From positions 57,039,666 through 57,103,665 of the forward strand of contig NC_052018.1 in the NCBI RefSeq assembly GCF_015832195.1: DNA of 64,000 bases, in the 5' to 3' direction. Positions 45,870 to 56,800 of the stretch are shown in pieces (within the stretch, counting starts at the first letter, position 1; the number at the start of each line of letters is the position of its first letter). This DNA comes from Motacilla alba alba (Eukaryota; Chordata; Aves; Passeriformes; Motacillidae). The position numbers were made by a program, and so were the translations under genes. The notes below the pieces were generated by a model. The model saw only the letters and a program-made list of their open reading frames with translations, did not search any database and was not told the DNA's origin.

Positions 45870-46760
45870 GTTTCGTAGGGGCGCTGAGGCAGCCTCGCCT
45901 CGGCTGGAATTACGGCGGGCCTGCGTTTTACGATAACGATTCTAGAGCGGCTCTGTTCATAAGGACGAGCTACACCCATTGCCAAGAAGCGGTATTTTCC
46001 CGAATTCGGAGGACGGGGGTGCCCGCGGGGTGTGTCACCTGCGGCTCGGCCCCCGCGGCTGGCGCGGAGGGCGGGCAGGCCGCGGCTGCGCCGTGAGAGT
46101 CGCACCCGGCTGCAGACGCCGCCATGTTGTGCCGCTTCGCCGCCGCCAGCAGGTGAGAGCCGCGCCGCGCCGCGGAAAGCGCGGGGCTGGGCAGAGCCCC
46201 GCGCCGGGAGACGGCGGCCGCACCTTCCTTGCCTTCCCCGCCGAGCCGGGGACGGGACGGGGGGAGCGGGGGAGGAGGCGGCGGGAGGGTCGTCTTCTCG
46301 CCCCTCGGTGTCTGCCCCCGGCCATTTCGGGCGCAGGGAGGTCGCGCTGCTGCCGGCTGCCCCGCAGGGTCGGCGCCGGCCCGGGCGGGGGCTGCTACCG
46401 GTGGTCCTTGAGCACTCTCAGGGTCTGCCCGCGCCGTCCGCCGAGGAGCTCTGCTGGCCTGGCACGGTGCTGCCAGACCCTCTTGTTTTTGGTGGCCGGG
46501 GTCGTCGCACTCGGCCGCTCTTCAGGGTCCCGGGGGCTTCGCTGGCGGTGTGTCCCTGGCCTATGTCAAGGTCACCAGCGATCCGGCGCCGGGCCTCAGA
46601 GCTGACCGTCCTGCCGGGCCGGCCATTCTCCTCTCGTCGCGGCCCTTGTGTCGCATGACAAGTGCGAGGTGTTAAAATGGGGAAGGGTAACACAGCCTGA
46701 GCGGTGTCTGTGCCGGGCATCGCGGCTGTGACGCCCCGTGTGGTTTCCCGGTACCCCCTG
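45870..46760. promoter_or_regulatory. SOD2: SOD2 CpG-island promoter
   Basis: A CpG- and GC-rich block covers the SOD2 start codon and the start of intron 1, with GC-box-like G-rich runs near 46255-46275. No TATA box is evident upstream of the ATG. Boundaries are by eye. Confidence 0.75.
46124..46152 (+). CDS. SOD2: SOD2 exon 1 (start of targeting peptide)
   Basis: ATG at 46124 opens MLCRFAAAS plus two bases of Arg10; donor GTGAGA. The exon is very short and lies within the CpG island, as in other vertebrate SOD2 genes. Confidence 0.92.
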
Positions 46761-49700
46761 TGGGGACAGGGAAACAGGTCTGTGTAAATATTGCTTTAAA
46801 TTGAATTTTGCTTCAGGCCTTACTGCTTGAAAAATAGCAGTTGAATGGTTGAATGCATGAAAGGGAAGTGACAAATAGCTGTAGAAAAGAGAGAGATTCC
46901 GTCCTGGGAACCCAGTGACTGCAGGTTTTTTAGTGTCTTTACTTCCCAGTGCACGGACCTTGTGGATAGCGAGGGAAGGACGCTTAGGCGACATCTTTGC
47001 TGCTATTTTTAATCAATAAAGATTAGGTGAACCTCTGAATGTCATCAGGTTACTACTGGCTTTTCATTGCTCTCCCTGCTTTTCCCTCACGTGCATGCTT
47101 GGGAGGATACATGAGTCTCTGCAGTGGCCTGGAGGCTCGGTTTGAGAAGCAGCAGCTTCACAGTGCAAAGCCCTGTATGTGTGACCTTTGTGCGAATTCA
47201 TCTTTGCAGTTAAGCTGCAAAGTATGCTTGCTTTAAACTCTTGAGAAATTGAAATATGATATGAAATATCACCCCAGGTATTTAAAGCATCTGATCAGAA
47301 CAGCAGTGTATGCAGTATATTTCACTGGTAAAGCCCAAGTTTTACTGAATAAGACTGCTTCCCTCTTTTTTTTTTTTTTGTTTCTTTTCTAGAAGCAGTG
47401 CTAAATTGGTAGCACCCTTGGGGTGCTTGGTTTCTAGGCAAAAGCACACTCTTCCTGATTTGCCATATGACTATGCTGCTCTGGAACCTCATATTAATGC
47501 AGAGATCATGCAGCTGCACCACAGCAAGCATCATGCCACCTACGTGAACAACCTCAACGTTGTCGAGGAGAAGTACAAAGAGGCAGTGGCAAAAGGTTTG
47601 TATCTCCACAGTCAACAGGTGAGATGGAAGCTAATTGGCATAGATGATACAGAAGAACAAAATAAAAAAAGAAGTGAGATATTATTTTAAAAGCTTTGGA
47701 TTATGTCATTGCAGTATTGTTAGGGGGAAATTTTTTATTGTAGCTTCAGTGGTGCTGATAATTTGAAATCAAATGTAAGTAAAAAGCATGAATTCTGTTC
47801 TCTGTAGCTCTGTAAAACTAGAAGATTTATTGATTGTTGTGGGTTTAGTCCATACTCCATTAGTGACTTGAAGCGAACAAAGACTGAGTCAGTAGGAAAT
47901 TGCAGTCATTTTGCTGAACAAGTACTTGCAGTAAAAGGTTGGTAGCACAGTTAGATAAAGCGAAATTTGCGTGCTTTGATAGTTTTCACATCAGATGCTC
48001 TGCTCAGTCTTGGTAAATAATCTCAGTTGCCTACAAGTGGAGGTAAGAGAAACATTCAGTTAATGTATACAACACACAGTGCAGGGACCTGAATTTGGGT
48101 GTCAGTTATAGCACTGGGTCCAAATTAAGGAGTTGTGTGGGTGACAAGCCCATGTGAGGTGCTAAAATATGCAGGAAACCATCATGGAGTTTTTTGTTAT
48201 GATCCCAAAATTTGAGATACACTGCCTTTTGGAAAAATTTTGCAGGTGTAGCAGAGCTATGCTGAAACATGAGATGTGTTTTTTCCAAACTTTGAGGCTT
48301 TCAGTTGGACTGATAAAAGTAAAAATAACATGTATGTCTTTTTAAGAAAGTGGAATATTTTCTGGATTTTTTGCTTTTGTGATGGTGTTCTTAAAAGGTA
48401 CCAGTTTATCTCAAAGAAATGATTCCTGTATAGACTCACTTCTGTCTGCTTGCCAGATGGCTTCACAGTGGAATTTAACTGCTTGGACTTGGGTGAAAGT
48501 GAGAATTGCTGGTATCTGAGTAAACCTGAGCCATGTATCCCTTGATAATTAATTGTCAGTGTATTTGAATAGAAAATGGGGCTTTTCAGGTACCTAAGTG
48601 AGCCTAAAAATAACTTGTGCCGTCTGAATTAATGAACTAATGAGATTCGATTAAGAATCAGGTGATCAAGACTGACTGCTGCCTTGCCCCGCCAGTAGCA
48701 GATCCAGGAAAGGTGTGTTCTGGAGATGTAATTAGTGCAAACACAGCTGGGGAGGGAGCCTGAAGTGTGAGAAGACAGTGTGTGTGCTGCTGCTGTTCGT
48801 GATGCTGTTAAATTACAAAAGCTTCAGCCACTAGTGGAGGCAGAATTTCTGGTTATCAGAAGCACCTGCAGTGTTGTGGATCCTTTGAGTTTTTTTTTAG
48901 GAATTACAGCTTTTGTTAGTATCTCATCACTTGTGTTGAAGTGTTTTTTACTTAGAGATTAATTTTTCCTTAAGGATTCTGTAGAGATTATTTTCCAAAT
49001 GGATGGCTTACTGGTTTTAGTCATGCACACCAAAGCAGACAAATAATTACTTGGGATATTTTTGATTGTGTGGTTTGTTAGTTTGTTTTTTCCTAATTGG
49101 TATTTCAGTATACCATGTGCAGTATTTTGACCTTCATTAGAAAAAATTCTAAGACTGGGGCAAAGTCTGAACTGCCACCTCATTCTGTCACTATTGTTCT
49201 TTTTTCATACTAAAACTGAGCACAGTCAAAAATCTTGCTGGGCTGTGTATCAGTATTGGGTTACATAGCACATCTGGTCACTATCTAGTTACTTTTCTGG
49301 ACAGCTGCACCTTGTCACTGTCTCTTGTTCAGCAATAGAAAGTAAAGTATTCTCTTCAGATTATCTTTAACATGTTCTTCATTTATCTGTATTTGCATAG
49401 AAAACTCAAAGCCATCCTGTTGGCTTACGTTGTCTGTTCATTTGAAAATGAATTTACATTTCTGTGACAGCACAGGACTTTGTTTCAACATAACTGACTA
49501 CTGGCCCATCAAAATGTGTCAGGTTTGCTAATTGAAGGATATTAACTTGAATCTCATTTTCATTGAAAACTTGTTCCTGCCATATATACTTGTTCCTGCA
49601 TAGTTTTCCCTGCTCTTCTTTGATCATCATGCGACCTGTGATTGCAGGAAACAAATGACTTAAGCTGAGAAACTGAGCTGACTACTCTCTTTAGCACCTT

Positions 49701-52700
49701 TAAGCTCCTTGTCTTGGTTTACTGAATTGTCCATGGATTCTATACAAATAAATTCCAATATGCTTTTGCTGTAGCTTAAGGACAAGTTACCCCTTTTCAA
49801 TTGCCTTTTTTTTTTTTTTTCCCCCAGTGCAAAGGTCAGCAGCACAAATACTGCTTAAGGACAATGGTGAAATGCCATCTCTGGTTTCTAGGGGTCCTGA
49901 GGGATGGGTCCTTCTAAGGAATGGTGGAATAAAGAGTTATAAACACATTAAAGGCTTTCTAGGTTACTTTTTGAGTTCTGGCTTGCTATATGTTGTATGC
50001 TCTGGATGAACTTGAAAGTGTCATTAAGGCATGCAAAATTCAGGGCAAATGTCCCAAAGGTGCCATCTGAGTGGCCATGAGATACTTCTTAACCTGATAC
50101 CTAAATCCAGCAAATTATGTTTTTACATACAAGGCATTGGATGCTTTGTTTCAGTGCTGTACTCCTCTGTGAAGGTTGTGAGGAAATGCTGAGAACACAG
50201 AATCCTGAATTAAAACCTTGGTAACAGATGCACTACTGCTTTGGGGATTGTCTTTATGTCTGCTTTGTTGAGGTGACTCAGAAAATTTCTACCGCTCAGT
50301 CCTGAAATAGGAGAAAACAGGCCCCCCCACTGATTCCTTACTAAAGAATGTTTGGAGTGGTGGAAAAAGCTTTAAAAATGTTTGAAATGCTTCAGTGTTT
50401 TTAAAAGCCAAAATAGTAACAAAAAGACTTGTATTGAAGTGGTGCAACACTGTTCAGAGACACAAGGCACCAGTGAATTCTTCAAGGAGTACAGCATCTT
50501 GTGGAAGTACTGTTTGATCTTGGTTTCAGATGCAGGATTCTGTCATGTGTAGTAAAATTATTTCAATCACTGTTCTGTGAGTACCTCCCTCCAAATGAAA
50601 CAAAAGACAGGAAGGAGAAGAACATTTTGTGTATGTGCTCACTGTACTTACTGACTTTTCTCAAGCACAAGCTGTTTGTCCTGTAAATTGTTTTAAGAAG
50701 TTTAAAAATGCTTAGTTTGCAAATCAGTGAGCTGATGGGTGAGTAATATTCTTGCCTTGTAGTGATGATACTGACAAATTTACAAGTGCTGGGTCCTCAA
50801 AGAGTTCTGGCTGTGTTTGTTGCTTTGTTCTGCTGTAGAGTGGCAGTAGGTCTTACGTGTGTAGAATGGGCTGCCTGATAGTTGCAATATTGCAGATTAC
50901 TTACTGCAGTATAAAAAAGGTCAAAGATAATAAATCTTTAATAGAGTTTGTTTGTGACTGTCTAAAACACGGATAACAGTACAAACCTTATGTTTTCCAT
51001 TGATAAGTTATATGCTTGTAGAAAGATTTTGGATATCAGTGGAGGCCTAGTAGAAACCTACTGCCTCTTGTGGTGATGATAATGTTTTTATTTATGTATT
51101 TTTATTTTCTGTATCCTTAGGTGATGTTACAACTCAGGTGTCACTTCAGCCTGCACTGAAGTTCAATGGTGGAGGTCACATCAATCACACCATCTTCTGG
51201 ACAAACCTTTCTCCTAATGGAGGAGGGGAACCTAAAGGTTAGTGCATGTTACAGTGATTTATTGCATCAGTTTTAATTGACAGGTAGATAGAATTGATGA
51301 ACTTTACTCTCTTTGAATGAGTCTAAAGGATCTTTATTTTCAGAGTTAATTCACTTTTCTGTGTGACAGTTACCAAAATTCTGAGGTATTCAGGGTGGTT
51401 TGGGTGTAAGCCAAAAGTATAAAAAACTAGTAATTTACAAAGTACTTTTAATTTCTGGAGTTGATTATGTATACACTGCGAAATACCTGGCTGCTGCTGT
51501 ATATACCCTTTCCACCTTCATAAGAGAAAAGATTGTACAAAGCCGTGCTAATTAAATTGCCGTGTGTACTCGGTTCACAGAAAGGGAAGCAATGTGCTGC
51601 AGACCCACCCAGCTTAGTGGCTGGAGTTGTGCTCCAGTTTGGATAGGGATAGTTTAGCACTTGCAGCCTCAAGGAAGGAATCCCCTTGGGGACGATACAG
51701 TACTGATTACCTAAAGTGACCTGCAATTAAAGGTAAAGGCTCTTCAGTACAGATCTCACAAAAGCTGTTGTGATACACTTGGGAGGTTTTGATTGAGGTT
51801 ATACACCTGTGATCTTTCTGTGCTTTTTTTCTGTTAAAGGAGAATTGATGGAAGCCATCAAGCGTGACTTTGGTTCTTTTGCAAACTTCAAGGAGAAGCT
51901 GACAGCTGTATCAGTTGGTGTCCAAGGATCAGGCTGGGGCTGGCTTGGCTATAACAAGGAGCAGGGACGCCTACAGATAGCAGCTTGTGCAAATCAAGAT
52001 CCTTTGCAAGGAACAACAGGTCAGGTTTCTTTCCTTCCCCTCTGCTTCTGTAGATTTGATAGGCAAGTGTATGATGTCTGAAAACTGGTTTGTGGACAAT
52101 GTTCAGAAGAAATTGATGGATAAATAGATCTGAAAAATCAAATGTCTCTTCTAGCAGAAGTGAAAACTCAGTTTTTAGAGGAGCATTTGTAAAGCAGGAC
52201 TTAAAAACTTTGAACAGCAGAAGGATTAAGTGTCCTTCTAGTCCAAATGAAAATAGATGGGCCATGTTGTGAAAGTGATTTTTGCTTGGTGAATATTTTA
52301 GCTTCAGCTTCCTTGGATTTATGAGTAACTGGAGTAACTTGCACGTATCGAGCAACATTAAGCCTCTTGCCTTCAGATTTTTTTTCCTCTGGCAGAGGAG
52401 CTATTCACAGCACTGTCAGTGGGGGCCAGACAACAGGAGAGGGAAGATGAACATAATAACTCTTGTTCCTATCTAGACTGTGTTTAAAATGGAGCCTTAT
52501 AATTTGCTTCTTTTATATTTATGAGAGTAATGAGTGTCAACCAAATTAGTCTGTGGTGTAGTTAAGCGTTACAGCTGGACAATCAGCACAGTACCGGCAA
52601 TGATCTCTTCCAAGATATTCTTATTTCCATAGAGAGACATGGAAAGGGTAATGGCAGGCTGGACACCCTTCACAGAGGGAAGAGGTCATGATCAGTGAGA

Positions 52701-53501
52701 ATCTGCTTGCAGTGACAATTTGTCCAAAGCATTTTGCAGATACCTTTAAAACACGTTCTGCAGAATTCCTAGAAAATGGCAAGGAATTTAATGTATTGTC
52801 AGCAGTCTGTGTATTGCCTATCTGTAGGGTGAAAAGAAATTATAGATTTAGTATAGGGACATAGATTATAATGGGGGCGAATTTCACCCTCCCTCCTGGG
52901 AAAATTTACCATAAAAAAATCAGTGACAAGGGTCTTTTAGCACAAAAGCAAGGAAGTAATTAGGCACTTAACAAATAGCCTGTAATTAAAGTGTTGGAGG
53001 CAAGCTGGAATAGCAAGAAACCTTTATAATTTAATTTTTTATGAAAGTGCTTGCATAAGTGTGCAAAAGATAGAAACCTTTCAAAAATGACGTTATCTGG
53101 TTTTGGTTATGTCTTCAAGGCAGTTTCAGAATATTTATAGATGTGTTTACCCAAATCAGCTCTTTGAATTTATGCAGTGTGTGAGTGAGCACAGTTTTGT
53201 ACAATATTGCAGTAAAGACCAGTGTGCTGCAGAGCTCTTTGTCTTCCTGCAGATTAAGGCTCAGAAACTGGGTACAACTTGAAGATGCAATATAAAACTT
53301 TACATGTAAAGTGTGTTTTCATACATTTACAAAATTTATTCTCTTTTTTTCACAGGTCTAATTCCTTTGCTAGGCATTGATGTATGGGAACATGCTTATT
53401 ATCTTCAATATAAAAATGTTCGACCCGATTATTTGAAAGCCATCTGGAATGTGATCAACTGGGAGAATGTATCTTCAAGATATGCAACTTGCAAGAAGTA
53501 G
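46124..53501 (+). CDS. SOD2: SOD2, mitochondrial manganese superoxide dismutase
   Basis: Mn-SOD converts superoxide to hydrogen peroxide and oxygen in the mitochondrial matrix as a homotetramer. Coding exons are 46124-46152, 47393-47595, 51121-51237, 51840-52019 and 53356-53501. They join in phase to 675 nt (224 aa plus stop; human 222). Residues 1-26 ([20 protein letters not shown] onward) form a basic, non-acidic mitochondrial targeting peptide. The mature enzyme should start at Lys27 ([11 protein letters not shown]). Mn ligands are His52 (QLHHSKHH), His100 (GHINHTIFW), Asp185 and His189 ([10 protein letters not shown]), equivalent to His26, His74, Asp159 and His163 of mature human Mn-SOD. 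The ATG sits in GCCGCCATGT. The C-terminus is YATCKK. The ligand spacing and the [12 protein letters not shown] and GSGWGWLG segments identify the eukaryotic Mn form. Confidence 0.98.
46153..47392 (+). other. SOD2: SOD2 intron 1
   Basis: About 1.2 kb. The first part is CpG island. The second copy of the 55-bp repeat lies at 46826-46880. A T-rich tract precedes the acceptor. Confidence 0.7.
46826..46880 (+). repeat. 55-bp direct repeat, copy 2
   Basis: Identical over 55 bases to 44180-44234, in the same orientation, about 2.65 kb apart. Before the identical block this copy has seven extra bases (TTACTGC) relative to copy 1 after the shared TCAGGCC. Confidence 0.95.
47393..47595 (+). CDS. SOD2: SOD2 exon 2
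   Basis: The acceptor follows a poly-T tract. The exon encodes residues 11-77, completing the targeting peptide and the N-terminal helical hairpin with first Mn ligand His52. The donor GTTTGT is weak, but the phase matches exon 3 (GGT GAT GTT). Confidence 0.95.
47596..51120 (+). other. SOD2: SOD2 intron 2
   Basis: About 3.5 kb of AT-rich sequence. Mammalian SOD2 has a cytokine-responsive enhancer in intron 2, but I could not identify a convincing cluster of the corresponding sites here. No transposon was recognised. Confidence 0.55.
51121..51237 (+). CDS. SOD2: SOD2 exon 3
   Basis: Acceptor ATCCTTAG, donor GTTAGT. It encodes residues 78-116 ([18 protein letters not shown] through SPNGGGEPK), with Mn ligand His100. 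Confidence 0.96.
51840..52019 (+). CDS. SOD2: SOD2 exon 4
   Basis: Acceptor TGTTAAAG, donor GTCAGG. It encodes residues 117-176 ([18 protein letters not shown] through QDPLQGTT), including active-site Gln169 (mature Gln143, in LQIAACANQ) that hydrogen-bonds to the metal-bound solvent. Confidence 0.95.
53356..53501 (+). CDS. SOD2: SOD2 exon 5
   Basis: The acceptor follows a T-rich tract (TTTTTTTCACAG). The exon encodes residues 177-224 ([18 protein letters not shown] through SRYATCKK) and the stop TAG at 53499-53501, with Mn ligands Asp185 and His189. Confidence 0.97.
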
Positions 53502-53838
53502 AGGGAATTCTTGCACAGACTACTAAAATGTCACCAGTTCTACTCTGATACCACTCTTGTAGTAGTGCCTGTGGCTTACAAATGAATTGTTCTACTGCAG
53601 AAAGCACTTCACTCATCCAACAAATGCATTTCATAATCAAGCAAAGTGTCTGCTTGTTTAATTCTGTGAAAGGTATTTACTTAGAGTTCTGAAGCTTTAA
53701 ACTGTTGTGCAACAAAGGGAGGCACTTAAATCTGTTCCATTGCATATAGAAACATAGGTCACCTTGCTGAAGCCTAATGGAGTTCCTTGTTGCACTAAAA
53801 AACCTAAGTGAAAATATGTGCTACTGTTACTATAAACA

Positions 53839-53844
53839 AATAAA
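53839..53844 (+). terminator. SOD2: SOD2 polyadenylation signal
   Basis: AATAAA lies about 340 bases after the SOD2 stop, the first good signal downstream. The mRNA is expected to end near 53870. Longer 3' UTR forms cannot be excluded. Confidence 0.7.
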
Positions 53845-53869
53845 ACTCAAAAGAAGAATCTTCTATAAC

Positions 53870-56800
53870 TGTCTACAGGAGACTTATTTTTAGTAATATC
53901 TGGTCTAGTTACTTGATTTTAAAACAGTTGGAAGAGAAAAATGCCTTTTGTAATTTGTTGTATTACAGGCTGCAGAGCTTTCATAAAGGTTGAAAAGATA
54001 AATGAAAGAGGAGATAGGTGTTGCTGTGCCTGCCTGAATTGACTGTCTTCAGTCATCCCTACCCCTTCCTGCATTTCTTATGTGAGGTCTCCATATCACA
54101 CTGATGCACAAGCGTTGGAAGCATTACCTTGGGCAAGAGATTACAGTACTGGCTCAGGCAAATGATTGACATAGGGCCTGAATGACAGCATGTGGCACTT
54201 ATTTCATATTAACTGTTCAGGTGAACAGTTAGTATGAAGACTATGAAGACTTAGACCATCCTTTAACTAAAGGGGCTGATTGCATGCATATATCAAATAT
54301 GAGTTGTCACTGCACAGCCCTGTTGCTGAAGTAGTAGTAACAAATTAATTTTGATCCTTGAAGGCAGGCATGAAGTAATATTTGTGGTGTAACAGAGCAG
54401 GCCATGGTCTTGAAGTAGTTGGTATGGTGTGTGCTTGAAGGTGAAGGAAACTGGAGTTTTTTCTGTTCTTATTACATACAGTGAAGTACCACATAGCAGA
54501 GATGAAAAAACAAACTGGTGGAGTGCTCCTCAATATGAGTGACTGCTGAGGCAGGGCTTTGGTGGCGAGTGCTGTAACATGTGTGCCAGATGTCCTGGTA
54601 CTGCACACTCCAAAGGAACAGGAGGTAAATGTGCCTGTAGACTGGTGCTCTGGAAAGGAGTGCTTAAGCTGTGGAGGAAGCTTGAGTTAGCTCCAGGTGG
54701 TGAGGCTGTAAACCATGGAGGGCTCCTCATGCACAGCCAGCATTTGCTGAGGCTCTAAAAGCAGTAGTGTGAGACCCAGCACATGCTGGTAAGGCTCAGT
54801 CTCTGCTGTGCACCAGGTTAAGAAGAAGCTCCACTGTTGCCTGCTTCCTGTCAAGCTGGTGAGTTGGTCCTGCATGTGCCAAGTCCTCAGCTCTCTACAG
54901 AAAGGAATCTCTGTGGAATAGGAAGATGAGAACTTAGTAACTGTTGAAGGCAAATAGTAGGGACAGTGAAGCAGTGAAAAGTATTTAATGCATGTTCTGG
55001 TGAACAGCTCGTCCACCAGAAAGGACAAAGATTTCTTACATGGTTCATTTGAAGTAACAGCTTGCTTAATAAACTATCTTAATTCCATACTGCTGTGAAA
55101 TATGGAAAAAGTGGTTCTTGCAGCTCTATGAGGTGGAGTATGTGCCTGTAATTTAGCAAGTGTGCTAGCAAAGCTGTTGACTGGGCAGTGAAAGTGCATA
55201 AACCTCTTACTGATCTGTGTTAGGCAGTAAGCTCAGAATTGGTGCTGAGAGCTAGCACTTGGTGTTACTGTGGTTGCTGTGGAGGTGGGCAGGTCTGTCT
55301 CTCCCTGCATGAATTGAGAAACGGAAAGGGAAAGCCTTACAGCTGATCTCAAATGCCCCGTGTGCACAAGTCTGAGACCCATTAGTGAAACATGAAATTT
55401 ACAGTTTGTTCTATCTAGACCTTCCTAACGCCAGTGGTAAAAATAGGTCTGTGTGTTATGTCATCTCCAACCCGAACTGTGCACACTATCATCAATGAGC
55501 ATGGAATTACTTGCAGACTTGATCTGCATGACAGGAGCAATGAGTTTGCAAATTTGAGTGCTGGATTAGTCTTTGACCTGGACCAAACAGAAGAGTTGCA
55601 AAATTGCATCCTGACAGGCCCCAGGGCTTAGCTATGTCGCTGATGAAGGTGCTGCGTTTGTAGACATAGTTAATTTGTGTGTGGGCCACATTATGTTAAA
55701 ATAAAAACTTGGAATCATTTTCAAGAGGGTAACAAAGTGCAGTACCTAACCCAAAACCTGGGAAATGATAATGTGTCATGGGCTGAAAGAACAGGGTACA
55801 TCAGGGTGATCCCATAATAAATACTTGTAGGTGCACCCAGAGACTTTGCTTTGCACATTGCAGATTTTGGTGGCTGAATGTTTTTCAGAAACACGCAGTT
55901 GGGTCCAAAAGGGCAATACCCTGCTGGGAAATGCCAGTGCACGTTTGTGACTTTAAAAGATATTTGAAGGCCAATATGAATCACAAAGGGTGTGTATCAT
56001 TTTGTACCAGAACAGATTAAAATAATTCGAGGCCAGCCATACCGAGCTCTTGCAGCCTTTCAGGATGGCACCTTCATCCTGCTGGGAAATAGGAGGGGTC
56101 TGTGGGTGTCTTTATTGACACCCATGCAGAAATGGAAATAGATCAAAGAGGCTTTTTCCCTCCAGCTTCTAATTACCACCTTATAATTTTTTTTTATTTT
56201 AGCTTTATCTACAGCATGTATTAAAGCCCCCTCAAAGTAGTAAACCCCTAAATTGTCTCCTGAAAATACTGACAGTGACACAGGTTGTGAGCTGGTATGC
56301 TCTCTTATATTAAAGACTCTTTATTTACTGAAGATTTACTTATCTTTATTTTGCATTCAAGAATTTAGTTCTCTCTAGGTACCAAAGTAGGTTTAAAATG
56401 CCACTGTGCCATTCTGATAATATTTTACATGCCTGTTGCATTGACCTTGCAGAAGTTAATCATTACACTACCATAAAGTGAAAGAGTTGTGGTTTACAGT
56501 CATGTCTAATACTGAAGAGATAAAAGTTCTGCTAACTTGGTAGGCTTAACCTGCCTTTTTCTTCTGCTTAATAATTAAAAGTAATGCTCTCAGGTTTCAT
56601 CATAGCTGTTACTCTTGTTGATTCAAAAAGCAAAGGGTTCTGTTCTGTGGTAGCAGTGTGTGAGTCTGCAGAGCTGAAGCAGCTCCAGTCCCAGAGCCCA
56701 GAGCTCTGCCTTCCCCACTAGGTGGGAGTGTCTGTCTGTCTTACTCTGTTGACTTCGGCTTCTGAGTTGAATGTCCAAGAGTCAGGCTAGGAACCTGGCT

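Noticed and set aside
45590..46658. Open frames of 171-208 codons on both strands at the SOD2 promoter
   Set aside because: They overlap the CpG island and one another, match no family, and conflict with the clear SOD2 exon 1.
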